The translations under genes were made by a program, and so were the position numbers. DNA of 64,000 bases from Oenanthe sinensis (Eukaryota; Streptophyta; Magnoliopsida; Apiales; Apiaceae): assembly GCA_028671895.1 (NCBI GenBank), contig CM053796.1, positions 37,632,860 to 37,696,859 on the forward strand, read 5' to 3'. How positions within the stretch are numbered: the first letter of the stretch is position 1; every line of letters begins with the position of its first letter. Below are positions 37,968-51,016 of the stretch, one piece after another. The notes under the pieces were generated by a model. The model had not been told where the DNA came from, made no database searches, and saw only the letters and a list, made by a program, of their open reading frames with translations.

Positions 37968-38761
37968 ATGACCAGGCCATATCAAACACTAATACTATGT
38001 GTTACCACTCTTTTCTTCTTATCCCTTATCCACATTGCTCAGTCGGCCGATAAAAAGGACGCTAAATTTGTTGTTCAAGGGCAAGTTTATTGTGACGCAT
38101 GCCGTGTCCAATTCATTACAAAAGTTTCCACATTTGTGAAAGGTATTAAACCACTTTATATTTACAATGCTCCGGGAAAAATTCCCTTTTTCCTTGTTTA
38201 ACCTTGCACATTTGGCCTCGATTCGATTTGAGTCCTATATTAATTGGTAAACAAGTGTCAGCCATCAGTTGTCGACGTCTAAGAACCCCTATTTGGCTGA
38301 AATAATCGACAAGTCAGTTATAATTACTTTAGAGGGAAAATTAATTACTATTAATCAAGCATGTGTAACATGTATTATTGATTTTCTAACAAAATGCATA
38401 TGTGGATTTGTATATGATAGGTGCCACCGTGCGTTTGGAGTGCAGGAATCGAGAACAAGATACTAGCTTGACATTCAAAGGCGAAGGTACTACTGATGAC
38501 ACCGGAACATACCACATTCATGTGGATGGAGATTACGAAGACGACATTTGTGAGGTTAAACTAGTGAAAAGCCCTGATGCTGATTGTTCCGAGATCAGTC
38601 AGAAAAAATTCGCTAAAGATGCGGCTAGAGTGTCTCTTACGACTAACAGTGGCATGTCTTCTGATGTCCGCATTGCTAGCCCCTTAGGCTTTATGAAAAA
38701 AGAAGCAAAACCAGAATGCACGGAGCTCCTCGAAGAAATGGGTGTTGCTCCAGATAATTGA
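37968..38761 (+). CDS. Pollen Ole e 1-like secreted protein, 2 exons
   Basis: Exons 37968-38142 and 38421-38761 (phase-1 intron, K|GATV) give 171 aa. Residues 1-26 are a signal peptide ending near HIAQSA. The mature protein has the Ole e 1 signature GQVYCDACRVQF and six cysteines in all (two in that motif, then LEC, DIC, ADC and PEC), as in LAT52, Ole e 1 and Pla l 1. It ends with the family's typical PEC...LLEEMG segment. Members are abundant secreted pollen proteins linked to hydration and tube growth, and several are allergens. No defect is visible. It follows the pollen-type polygalacturonase in the same orientation. Confidence 0.92.
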
Positions 38762-39186
38762 ACATGATCACGTATGAAAGATCTAGCTAGCATCAAGATT
38801 AATACGTAAATCAAATTTTGAATTGTGCGGGAAATAAAATGTCGATGAGCAATTTTATGATGTGTTGCATTTTGAAGGTAAGTTTATCATATAGAAAACT
38901 TAAATATAGGTGCTAGAAATGAGAATAAGTATACGATAGTTTTCCTTTTGATGCTGTTGAAGTAATGTAGAGAATTTATGCATTCAAACTGAACTACTTA
39001 CAGAGTATATCCGAGGGATATAGCTTCGACTTAATTTTCCTTATCTTTGTTTGTAGACAAATTTTTTGTTGCCCCAATTTGAGTAAATTTTAGACTATAT
39101 ATGACTGTTCGAACCATAAATTTTTCCCGAACTTGGCTAACATTTTTAGATAGCACATTAGATGCAAGTTCTTACAACAAATCTAA

Positions 39187-39536
39187 GAGCAAGTCCAATG
39201 CTAATGTCAAAATAGATGGAGTTATTGATATAATATAAAATTAAAAAGTACACTTTGATGCTAAAATAGATTTCATGTTCTAATACATGGTTTTAAAATA
39301 GAACTAATAAATGTCAAATTAAGTAATTTTTCGATCAACAATATAAATTATAACATTGAATTTGCTAAAATAGTTATTTTTATATTCATTTCCCTCAAAT
39401 TTCTCACTTGCATATTTACATGACAATTATATAACTACATCTATACTTGGTTCTATATTTGAAATATTTTTCAAATATAAAACTAAATATAACACTTTTT
39501 TATTTTAGCACCTCCTATAGAATTGCATTGGAATTC
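39187..39536. mobile_element. MITE (GAGCAAGTCCAATG type), uninterrupted copy
   Basis: About 350 bp. It aligns over its whole length with the two halves of the element at 4633-5498. The left end is GAGCAAGTCCAATGCTAATG; the right end is decayed (GCATTGGAATTC). It lies about 425 bp downstream of the Ole e 1-like gene. Confidence 0.65.
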
Positions 39537-42500
39537 AAATTTGACAAAAATTACTTAAATATAATTCTTAGTTGACGAATTAGCAAATAATAAGTCCTAT
39601 CCACATTCTGCTTTCCGTCTTAAGTTTTTGTTACTATCTTTGCACGGGGGTTGGAAAAAAAACCTCAATACCTTGTTTATGGATTGATAATATAATATAA
39701 TATAGACTAATTATTAGATTGCATAGATAGACATAGAAATTGGAGCTCTAAACGAATATCAGAGTATTATAATTATCTGTTGGGGTCAGAATTAATATGC
39801 TTCAAAACTTTGATATACCAGGTGTCATATGCAAAGTTTAATGTTTATTTGGTGTGAGGCTGATTGTGAGAATTCGAATTAATTTTTTTTTTAAATTGGG
39901 TTAAATTCTGAATTTATATCACACATAAATTTATTATAGGGGTCTAAATGAAGGGTACCATGTATTCACACTTTTTTTCAACAGATAACATTAACACAGT
40001 GAAATTTTTGTAAATTCAGGATGTCACGTCATCTATTCACGCTTCTGCAGAGTCAATCAGGGGTTTTTTCTATCAGTGAAAAAAAAACGCCGATAAATGG
40101 TTGTTCAAATATCGCATGTCAGGGACCAAAACCCTCAAATGAAATAATTTGAGTAATACATAAATTTATTACAAGTTTCTAAAAAATCTTAATTTATTGG
40201 TATCACTCAACAGTATAAATAAATCAAAAATTTCACATACTTTAATGTGAAATTAAAGTTTTACAAACTCCTCCATTTAAATTTATTCATGTTATTGTCA
40301 TGACTCAATAGATATATTAATTATTTCGTGTTCTGAGTTCTGAGCTCTGAATTTTTATTATTTGCTGAAATAATACTATCAGTTTTCTGTCGCCATCTCT
40401 CTTGACAAAAAAAAAATCTATAATACATTGGACCCGGGTAATACATGAATCCATCATATGTCCTAAAAATTACAACTTGTTGATGTAATTGATAAACCTG
40501 GATAATATATACATAATTCTGTCATATATTTCAAAAATCACACTATATTGATGTTGTTTATATTAGTACTCTAATTTATATATTAAATTGAAGTCTTCAG
40601 GCATAAAAATGAACCAACAAAATTGTCATGCTTTGGGTGCTCCAAGAGCCCGTACAATCATATGAATATATCATATGCAAAGCGTAATATCTTGGGAGGC
40701 ATAGATCAATATGTATATAATATGTAGTTACTATTGATATGTCGATTGAATGAACAAATAAGAATGCATCCTGGGCGGATGCAGAAAAAAAAATTTAAGA
40801 TGGCACCAAATTACTTTTAAGAATACTTCTTTATAAAATTTAATTTTAATGAGAACACCTTGATAATTTTATAAAATTTTAATAATAAAATTTTATAAAA
40901 AGATGTTTTAGGGGGCACGTGTCCCGTGCCCTGAACGCATCTATATATATGCATGACTGACTATCCAACTGATTTTTCCGCTCTCATATCAACCATTTCC
41001 CTCCTGAAACTGACTTTCCCTCTTTTTATTATTCTTACAGTTTTAACGCGAAACTATCAACGTACTTATCAGGAAATGTGATGAGCAAACATATTTGATA
41101 AATGCTCTCAATCTTTTAATGCATTCTATCTATTTTTTAACATTACTCCCACTTAATTTTTTAAAATTGTTTCTAATTTTATTATTTTATAACAGATATT
41201 ATTTTTTGAGATGTACGTGTTATATAGAGATGATAAAAAAATTTGATCTGATTTTATTATTCTATAGTTGCCCTTACGTACCGGTATCGGTACTTTTAAA
41301 CCTATAAACCCAGACAATCACATTCCACAAAACATAGGCGGAGATATCAAACCAAGTTGGTTCTGGTCGGTTGTAAAACGTGAATCGATGAGCAAGGATA
41401 CTAAGCTACTTACATACTACAATTTAGCAAATAAATATATCAATCGATTAATTGACCAATTGCCCTTTTTTCTTCTTCATTTTGGAGCAACTTCCTTTCT
41501 ACCAAGAAATATACACTGGATTGCAATACTAGTCATCTCCGTCTTAGCTATGCAAAATTAGGAGTAGAAAACATATTTTGAGGTACTAAGAATCTCCTGC
41601 CTCATTTAATTCATTATGTGCGGTTCTTTTCACAATCCATTTGCCCCAAAACACATATTAGCCATTAAATTTAGATTTCAAATTATTGGAGTGTTTAAAA
41701 TAATTAGGTTTTAAAACTTGAAATTGGGGATACATGTTATATGTATATAAAATATATACAACATATCGTTATTATAAGTTTGAATTGATCATTTTACCGT
41801 TCAAAAACTTAACGGTTCGTTATTTTTTTAACGTTGTTGGCTTGATTTAAAAATAAATAAATTTAGACATCAAATAACTACTTTTTTGTTTTGGCCATTA
41901 CAAAAACAAAAATTACAGGCCCCCCGTTACTATTACAATACTAATTTATATTAGCTGTTTTAAAATCCGGGTAAAACTCGGATCCGATTCGAAACTTGTT
42001 GGATCAAATTTAAATATTAATTTTTAAAATCCAACCAGTTTTGGATGAGGTTTGGATTTGATAAAGAAAAAAGGATTTGAATTTGAATATTTCAAAAATA
42101 CAATTCAATCCAATCCATTGTCATCCTTACATATACACGGTCGCAATACTTGCAATCTAATATTTTTTTAAGGCAGTTGGTACGGTCTGAAATAAGTGAT
42201 TGTTAACAATAATCTATCCGCGTTTTTTCCGTAAATAACAAAAAACCCTAGAAGCCCAGTAAGAAACGCAGATAGATGACATGATCGTCTCCTAGATTCA
42301 CAAAAATGTCCCGAATTAATATTATCCACAAAAAAATACGCGGATCAACAATCAATTTTTCTGTACCTGATTGAGATTGATGAAAATGATACCCGCCTTT
42401 CTGTACCTGCCCTTCTGGTATAGTTGACTTGATACGTTAGGGGGGTGTTTAATTAAATTTATATCACCTTTTAATTATTATCTTCTAAATTATTGTTTTT

Positions 42501-42640
42501 GCTATCTTTCAATTATTATTACATATGTATTCAACTTTCATGATCTGTCTTAAATCATCTTTCAATTAATAATTTCACTTGTTTTTATCTTCTAATCTCA
42601 GATATCTTCACTTCAATTGTTTTATCTGTTATGTGCATTA
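39537..42640. other. AT-rich intergenic region upstream of the TNL gene; no gene seen
   Basis: Short frames at 41095-41561 have no recognised domain. A repetitive stretch at 40780-40930 (ATTTTATAAAATTTTAATAATAAAATTTTAT) can fold on itself. The last 200 bp should contain the TNL promoter. Confidence 0.4.
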
Positions 42641-45600
42641 ATGGCTAGTACAATTTCTCAAACACCACCATCTTCTGCAAAAACTTCAACTCCTACTCGC
42701 TGGGATGTTTTTTTGAGCTTCCGGGGTTCAGACACTCGATATAAGTTTACCAGTCATTTGTATTCTGCCCTGGATCGTCATGGTGTTCGAACATATATGG
42801 ATGATCCTGAGCTACGCACAGGAGAAGTAATGTCAAAAGCATTGCTCCAAGCTATTAAGGATTCCAAGACCTACATTGTCATGTTTTCGGAGAATTATGC
42901 TTCTTCACATTGGTGCCTTGACGAGCTCATAGAGATTTACAATTGTTACGAAACAATGAAAAGATTGGTGATTCCTGTGTACTACAACATTAATCCTTCG
43001 GATGTGCGACATCAAACTGGGAGTTTTAAACACGCTTTTGGAAAACATCAAATTCGTTTAGGTTCCGATACAGAGCAAGTGAAGAAGTGGCGTCTTACAT
43101 TAGCAAATGTTAGTACCTTCTCAGGAAAAACTATATCAGCAAAGAGGTAATTCTAACATTTTACACTTGAGATCTGGTCTTTTTTACCTCAGACATCTAT
43201 GTATTATTAATAAATTTAAGTTTATATAACCATGACATAAGAATCAAGATGAGTTTTGCCGCTAGATTATACCTCAATCCCAGTTAATAAATAAAGCATA
43301 TATATACATATATCAATTTAAATGTCATGTTTCAGTCAAAAATAAATAAATTTAAATGTCATGTTAAGCATAATATATATACGTGAACAAGTAATGCTAT
43401 AGACTCAAAAACTATTCCCAAAAAATGTGATGTGACAGAATAAGAAGTTTTAATCAGTGTGTGAATGTAAGGGTTCATCTCATTTATTATTTTCACAATC
43501 AATTAAAATAAAACAAGTGGAATTTGATAACTTTTTTGGGAATTAATTTGGGAACTCTAGCCTTTCTCATATGGGAAAGTGAGAGATTTCAACCTCTTTT
43601 TATCGTTTTATACATTCATTTTGACAATGTCTACAAAGAAAAATTAATATATCATAATGTTAGATAGTATTTTTTTTTTTGAAAGGCAACAAAGTTAGGG
43701 ATCCTACCTCTGCGATACACATAATTCAAAGTATCAAAGACAAGGAACAATGCATGTAGATATGGGAAATTATGCAAGAAAGAAAAATGTAAATGATAAT
43801 TATGAAGCTTTATTCGATAACAACAAGAATTGTGTTGCAGCTCTGAAGCTGATATTGTTAATGAAATTGTTGACATCATTCTAAACGAAATAAGTTCGAA
43901 GACTTTAGACGTTGCCAAATATCCGGTTGGGTTAAATTCTCGTGTTAAAGACATAAGAGCATTGTTTGGTAGCTCCCGACAAGGTGTCACTAAGATTGGT
44001 ATATATGGTATGGGTGGAGTGGGTAAAACAACTCTTGCTAAAGCTCTTTACAATGAACTCTTGCCGGGGAGCTTCACAGGCATCTGCTTTCTAGCAAATG
44101 TTAGGGAGGTTTCAGGGACATTCAAAGGCCTAGAATCTTTGCAACAGAAACTTATTAATGATGTCCTTAAAAGTAAGAAAAAATTTGAGGTTCCCAATGT
44201 TGAAGAAGGAACTAAGTTTATAAGAGAAAGGTTTTGTTCAGCACAAGTTCTAGTTCTAATTGATGATATAGACAACCCTAGACAATATGAATCCTTGGTA
44301 GGATCATTTGCTTCTGGGAGTGTAGTTATTACAACTACAAGGGATCAGGAGATACTAGATAAAATTGCGGTAGAACCCAAATTTCAATACAGGGTGAATG
44401 AGTTGGATGATGCTGACTCGCTGGCACTTTTTACCCGATATGCATTTGGAAGTGCTAAACAAAACAACAATCTAATGGCATTGTCTAAAGAGATTCTACG
44501 TCTTGCTGGAGGTCTTCCACTAGCCCTAATAGTTTTTGGCGCATACTTGTCCACACGATCTGAGGTGGGATGGAAATCTTATATCGAGAAACTACAGCGA
44601 AATCCTGACAACACTATTCAGGAAAAACTTGTAATTAGCTTAAATGCCTTAGAAAGGGATGATCCTAAGATGAAGAAAATATTCCTTGACATTGCCTGCT
44701 TTTTCATTGGGGAGAAGGAAGAAGTGGTGGTTAAGATAATGGAAACTTATTATTCTTATGTAGATCATAATATTGATATTCTGAGGAAAAGATGTTTACT
44801 AACGACCAATGATGAAGGTGAGTTGAGAATGCATGATCTGCTTCGGGATATGGGAAGGGAAGTCGCACGTAACAACTCTCCTGATGAGCCCGGAAAACAT
44901 AGTAGATTGTGGGTATCAAAAGATGTAAGTGATGTGCTGAAGAAGCACAAGGTAATTTCATTACATTTTTCATGAGTATTTATATGATACAACATCGCTA
45001 ATCAACTTTTCTGCTTATATATTCATGTATCTAATATTGCTCAAAAGATTATATAAGGTTAAAGAAGCACAACGCTACCCTATCTATTAGCTTTACTGTG
45101 GTCAATTCTTCTTCTTCATATATGTATTAGGGGACAGAAGCAATCGAATGTATTATCCATGATCACAAGTTTGAGTCGTGCGGGGATGTAATCTGGAAAG
45201 AATCGTTCGACATAGAAACATTCAAGAGGATGAACAATTTGAGATTTCTTCAACTCTATTCGGTACATCTCACTGGAAGCTTTGAAGGTGCTTTTGAAGA
45301 TTTAAGGTGGTTCTGTTGGAATCTTTGTCCATTAGAGCGTTTACCTCCTGGATTTCACCCGGAAAAACTTGTTATCCTTGAGTTGACTAGTAGCAATATC
45401 AAAAAAATGTGTGAGCTTAATATGGTATGTACCATGATTTTGTTTCTTGCATATGACAATTTATATGAAAAAATTCTAATATATTTGTTCTCGATTGTAC
45501 TTATTCTAAATTTTTTCACAGGTTTTTAAAAATTTAAAGTCTCTAGACATGTCGTATTCTATGGATTTAAGTTCAACTCCAGACTTCACTATGTTACCGT

Positions 45601-48046
45601 CTCTTGAAACTTTAAAACTTGTTGGCTGTAAAAGCTTAAAGGAAGTCCACATATCAATCGGAAGTTTGAAGAAGCTCGTTTCCATAAATTTGTGTGACTG
45701 TGTAAGCTTAAGAAGCCTTCAAGATAGTATTTGCAACTTGAGATCCCTAAAAAGTTTAAATATTTTTGGTTGTAGTGGTTTGGAAGCATTGCCTACAGAG
45801 TTGGGGAACATTAAATCCTTAATAGAGCTTAATGCAGAGAAATTAAGTGTTTCAAAGTTACCGGATTCGATCGGACTTCTCAGCAAGCTTGTTGAGCTGA
45901 GATTAAGTTATAACACGAACCTTAAAACTCTTCCAGACAACATTTGCAACCTGAGACTGCTGGAAGTTCTACATGTTTCTAATTGCATTAGACTAAAAGA
46001 ATTCCCCATGGAATTTGGGAACCTTCAATCCCTGAAAAAGCTCAATGCGATGGAACTTAATATTTCCAAATTACCAAATTCGATCGGAAATCTTAGTCAG
46101 CTTGTTCATCTGAATTTATGTTCCAACCATTACCTTGAAACTCTTCCAGACTCCATTTGCAACTTGAGAGCATTGGAAGTACTGAATATTGGTCAATGCT
46201 TTTGTTTGAAAGCATTGCCAGAAGGATTGGGGAATCTGGAATCCCTAAGGAGACTGGATGCACAGAGTTTAACTGTTTCAGAAATACCAAGTTCGATCGG
46301 AAGTCTTAGTAAACTTGTCGTGCTGATATTAAGTTGCAACACAAAACTCAAAAGTCTTCCGGACACCCTTTGTACTCTGAGATCACTGGAAATTCTGGAT
46401 ATTTCTAGATGTGAAAAATTAGAAATGTTACCGGATCAACTGTGTAAGGTTACAGGGTTAAGGCAAATAAATGCAAGATATGCCACTCAGTTAAAAGAAC
46501 TTCCTGGTATTAGTCGTCTAGCAAGTCTGAAACATCTTTATCTTACCGGTTGTTGTAATCTGTTGTCTATTGCAGAACTCCCCCCTAATCTAAAAGTAAT
46601 ACGGGCAAGTGGTTGTACATCTATGAAAAGATTACCAAACCTATCCAATTTGAAACAGTTGAAGAGGTTGAACCTTAGAAATTGCAGTGCTTTGACAGAG
46701 ATTCAAGGCTTGGAGGAACTCACTTCTTTAAAAGTACTTCACTTGACAGGCTGCAATTCATCTCTTCTGGCATGCATTTTTACAGAACATTTCTTTCAGG
46801 TTATTAATCTCAAACTCTAAAAGCTTATTTATAGATTTAAAGTAGATGTTCCAGGTTACAGCTCACAGCCAATCACTGTCAGTAGCTAATTAATACGGAG
46901 TAGATTATTACATAGTTATACATACTAATTAAGCAAAACCAACAAAATCAAATGACAAATACATGTTTATCCGTTGTAATTACCTTTTTTTTGCGAAGTT
47001 ATCCACTATAATTTTTGATATGATGATTTAACTAATTATTAATTATTAGGTATATTTCAATTTATTAGATAACTTTTCATTAGGTGTAAAACGTGGACAT
47101 GAATTCATAAACTTAGAACATAATAGATATTTATGCCTGTGTATATTTGATTATTTGTTGGTTAACTTTTAATAAGAATAATTATTGTTGTTACATTTTG
47201 CCACAGATCTATGCTGAATTTGGTCATGAAATTAGAATATATACAGGGGAGGTTCCGGAATGGATAAGTTCATCAAGTAATTCAGAAGAGCCAACAGTGT
47301 TGTTAGATTTGCTGCCAAATGTGTCGTATAATTTCTTGGGTATGCATGAAAGTGACGTTGACACAGAGGAGTTTCTGGATTGCATTAGTGAATCATGTTA
47401 TTTAGAAGAGTCAATAGTGTCCTTAGATTTACTGCAAAATGTGTCACACGATTTCTGGGGGATGCATGAAAGTAACACTGACACAGAGGAGTTCATGGAT
47501 TGCATTAGCGTATCATGTTATTCAGAAGAGTCAATAGTGTCCTTAGATTTGCTGCCGGATGTGTCACATGATTTCTTGGGAATGCATGAAACTAGCACTG
47601 ACACAGAGGAGTTCCCGGATATCAATAGTGAATCATGTTATTCAGAAGAGTCAGTGGTACTTCCGTACGACTTGCTGTCTCACAATATCCGGGGCCTGCA
47701 CGAAACTAACACTTACACAGAGGAGTTTCTGGATTGGATTAGTAAATCAAGTAATTTGAACGAGGCAAATATGTACTCAGATTTACAGCCAAATGCGTCA
47801 CACAATTTCTTGGGGATGATTCTTTTCTTTGCGCCGTTTCAGACATATACCTTGACATATAATGTTAAGAATACCACAAATGATTTTATATGGGAGAGTG
47901 AATCTTTTGATGACTGCCCTGAATTAGTAATGGTAATAGTACCAAGATCAATCTTCACAGTCAGAGATGGTGATGAAATTAGATTAACATCAGAAAATGC
48001 AGAAATCTTTGGGATTCATCTATTGTACAAATCATCTGCAAAGTAA
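42641..48046 (+). CDS. TIR-NBS-LRR (TNL) immune receptor with expanded C-JID domain, 5 exons
   Basis: Exons 42641-43146, 43841-44951, 45131-45424, 45522-46799 and 47207-48046 join in phase to 1342 aa. The TIR domain begins WDVFLSFRG (21-29), and Glu95 in SSHWCLDEL is the catalytic residue of TIR NADases. The NB-ARC domain has the P-loop GMGGVGKTT (225-233), kinase-2 LVLIDDID, RNBS-B VVITTTRDQ, GLPLAL, the RNBS-D-like FLDIACFFIGE and MHD at 499-501; all key motifs are intact. LRRs follow, including three near-identical 71-residue units (705-917). The last exon encodes a post-LRR C-JID domain (EVPEWIS...) in which a 40-residue unit is repeated about five times, then a normal ending (YTLTYNVKN...FGIHLLYKSSAK). 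It is an intracellular effector sensor. No stop or frameshift was seen, so it looks functional. Confidence 0.93.
45723..46574 (+). repeat. 213-bp higher-order repeat in the TNL LRR exon
   Basis: Units start at exactly 45723, 45936, 46149 and 46362, each with a GA(T/C) codon before the (S/N/T)(I/L)C motif. Every unit is 71 residues, about three LRRs, with the skeleton CNLR-LE-L, ALP/EFP--GN-SL, KLP-SIG-LS-L and LP. The first three are clear copies; the fourth diverges after half its length. Confidence 0.9.
47249..47818 (+). repeat. 120-bp tandem repeat inside the TNL C-JID exon
   Basis: In-frame units start at 47249, 47369, 47489, 47609 and 47723 (lengths 120, 120, 120, 114 and a partial). 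Each encodes about 40 residues with the order E(F/V)-(L/M/P)D--S, then (S)CY/SN, EES(I)VSLDLLP, V/A-S-(H/Y)-(D/N)F(L/W)GMHE and TDTE. The unit is the part of C-JID that normally occurs once (PEW through FLG). Confidence 0.92.
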
Positions 48047-49610
48047 CAAATTCTGATTGTTCTCTGTCTCACTCAAAAAATGGCTAAACTGGAATTCTGA
48101 AAACGTTTCTTTAACGAGTAATGCCAAAGATACGAAACGTTGTTCCCAAATGATGTGGTAAGTTTGAGAAGTTTTAATTGTGAGGTTTACGTGAATACAT
48201 GTGTTTCATTGTATGTGTCATTTGAATTCATTTTGTAAACTAATTTGGGACCTTTTTCTTGTTTAATATAGAGCATTTGCAACATGAGTAGTTGACTAAA
48301 TTTATGCTTCAATCTGTTTATAGATAAATAAATGTCATTTTGACTTTTAATACATAACTAGTTTATAATCCGTGCAAAGCACGGATGTTATTAAATTATA
48401 TATTAATTATTTATATAATTTAAATATTTTATTTAATATGATAATTTGTTTTATTATTGATTTTTTTTTACATTTTTCTATACAATGATATTTATATAAT
48501 TATATTCAAAAAATTTAATGATAAGTCATAATTTTAAATAAATAAAATAGTTTGAAAGATGGTGAAATTGAGTTGAATGCGAATAACCTATATTAAATAA
48601 AAATTACAGGATAAATATAATTCCTAAAATAGAAAATATAGAATATAATTTAAATATAATATAATATTATCCGTAATGAGTTGTATGCATGGTATATATC
48701 ATTTCTAAAATTAAATTTTATTAAAATTGGATGGTTATAGATCGTTTTTATGGTTCACCTAAAATTGGACAGTTGAGATCTTTTCTATTGTTCACCCGGT
48801 GTTTCAAAAAAAGTTCTCCAGTTTGGTTATTATAATATAGTATAGATGTAAAAGTTAAATATATATATAGGCTTGGGTTCAATGAGTAACTCTCTTATTT
48901 GAGTAACTGATGAACTAACAATAAATATAATTACAGAACACATGAAAAAATTGTTGAACATATAAAAAACTACGAAACACAAAAAACAATCACAAAACAA
49001 ATAAAAAAAATTACATAAAATAATCAAATAAAAATTTAAGTATTATTAGTGGAGTATCTTATATAAAATGATATATTCAATTATTAAATGTATATTTCAT
49101 CTAATAAAAATCACTAATACATTTAAAAATTGTTATTCTTATTATTTTGAATTTAAAAATTAATATTTTTGTCATTCATATTTTGTTCCTAGGAACTTGA
49201 GATATTACAAGAGAATCTGCTGAGGAGGATGATAGTTTTAGACTTCTTGATTCTTGATAGATAATAATGAGCCAACTTAATTTATGCTCTCTCGAAAAAG
49301 TTCATATTTTTACGATAATGATAATTGATAGGGGCTTTAATTTTTCTGATCAGATATACATATCTCTTTTTTGGGGTAATGTAATTTGCTGCTTGAGGAT
49401 GATGAATAAAGATACCAGAAACAGAGTATATATCGAAGCCATCTCTCAAATAGCTGCTATTTTCTGAAACTTTGAGCCGCCATGCACCACTTAGTGTCAC
49501 ATCTCACCATTTTAAATGTTTAATCCATTTATCTTCGGTGAACGAAAGTAATATATCTACAATCTTTTAACGGTAAAAAAATGAAAAGTATAAGACATAT
49601 TTTATATATG
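48047..49610. other. Intergenic region downstream of TNL; repeat debris
   Basis: It includes the TNL 3' UTR and a dispersed-repeat edge at about 48356-48846. Otherwise it is AT-rich with no recognised gene. Confidence 0.4.
48356..48846. repeat. Dispersed repeat with a CCGTGC-AAA-GCACGG palindrome at its edge
   Basis: The left edge ACTAGTTTATAATCCGTGC followed by AAAGCACGG (palindrome 48370-48384) and the right edge TTATAATATAGTATAGATG match a repeat type widespread in dicot genomes. I cannot assign it to a transposon class from one copy. Confidence 0.4.
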
Positions 49611-50470
49611 TTCTTGATGTAATTTTTTGAAACTAATTATTGAAAGTTGTTCCTTAATATGAGAACTTAAACTTTCATGTTTGGATCTAAGACATTTTCT
49701 TAGTGAAATGAGTTAAAAGTGTTTGTCCCACATAAAATATGTAATATGGGTGTTGATGCTTTATATGTATATATGTGCAAGAGTAGTGTCAACTACTAAG
49801 GCATGTGAGTGTGCATGGTGTACTAGTGTGCCCTCGCGCACACACGCGCGCCGACGCCTCGTCTCGCCACGCCTCGGGTCGGGTCGAAGGACGAATGTCT
49901 TGGCGTCTCGCGTACGCGATGCGACTTGGACGAGAAATTTTATTACATGATTAATTGAATTAATTATGATTTGCGGATAAACTCTGATGAAACTGATATA
50001 GTCAGAGTTTATAAACTCTGTTGGTCAGATCAAACTCTAATGTGCCTAATCAGACTTTAGCTAAACTCTGATGACTGATTCTGATATATATTCTATTAAA
50101 TACTTTTTAAGTCAGAATAATTATTTTAATTAATGTTTTATCAACTATTACGTTTTATTGTATTATATAAACATAAAAACGTTGGAGATAAAAAGCGAGA
50201 AAAAAAAAGTTTGACACAAGTTTGAGAAAACCCTAGCAGCCATACTTTGTATCTTCTACATTTATATTATACAGATTTTGCATAGGTTTTCTGGGCGATC
50301 TGAGGTGCAGGTCGCTGTTGAGTGTTACGTATCTGTGGATGAAGTACTCTATGTTGTTTTATCCTGAAAGTGATATTGCTGCAACCCAATACAGCATAGT
50401 GGGACAATAATCTCTTCAAGAACAGTCAAGACTTCTTGCAAGGCTTGACGACTCAGCTGTTCAATTGGTT
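49611..50470 (+). mobile_element. Probable solo or truncated Copia-type LTR
   Basis: A GTGTTTGTCCCACAT-like segment, a GC-rich core, and a later part reading TTTATCCTGAAAGTGATATTG and AGTGGGACAATAATCTCTT resemble plant Ty1-copia LTRs. I see no gag-pol coding sequence next to it. Exact ends and target duplications could not be fixed. Confidence 0.4.
49829..49935. other. GC-rich, CpG-dense island of about 105 bp
   Basis: The stretch is dominated by CG dinucleotides (GCGCACACACGCGCGCCGACG and following), in sharp contrast with flanks that are mostly A and T. It lies inside the probable LTR. Confidence 0.8.
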
Positions 50471-50956
50471 CTATCAGTGTATGCGCGAAAAAGTTTTTGT
50501 TAGAGTTAAAATTTCTATCTTTTCTCTTGTCTTTACAGTTACTAATTTATTTATCTTGTTTCTACCTTTGTGCTTTCTTTTATTAATTGGTTTAATCTAT
50601 CTGTTCTTGTTAATTGTTCTTATAACTGCCCTATTGTTGCTGTGTAGTTTTGAATTATACCCGACATTAACATACTATTTTACCCCCATAAATTAGACAT
50701 ATTTTAAAAATGGCTATCTGAATAGTAGAAAAACAGAGGGTACTTGAATGAATGAAGATGGGCGACAAGTTTAGTAATTTCTAAACAAGATTAGAGAGTG
50801 TATTACATATAGCACCATAACAAAGAAAAGAAGATTGGTTAAAGGTCAAACAATCCCAGCTAAGTACAGTGTTCAAAACTCATCACAACGAGCCACCAGT
50901 TTTGAAAGTGACCCATGTCTTGGCACTTCCAAATGTGGAAAGCTGTTGAAAAATAT

Positions 50957-50964
50957 TATAAATA
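50957..50964 (+). promoter_or_regulatory. TATA box of the EP1-like gene
   Basis: TATAAATA lies 53 bp upstream of the ATG at 51017. The promoter therefore looks intact although the coding sequence is broken. Confidence 0.6.
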
Positions 50965-51016
50965 CATGCCTGGCCTATCTTCCCATAACAACATATCTTC
51001 ACTAACAAGCTTAACA

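Noticed and set aside
49723..49950. Arg-rich 75-codon frame through the GC island
   Set aside because: Open only because of GC-rich composition inside a probable LTR.
50436..50696. Leu/Phe-rich 86-codon frame
   Set aside because: Low-complexity T-rich DNA; no membrane-protein family recognised and no promoter.
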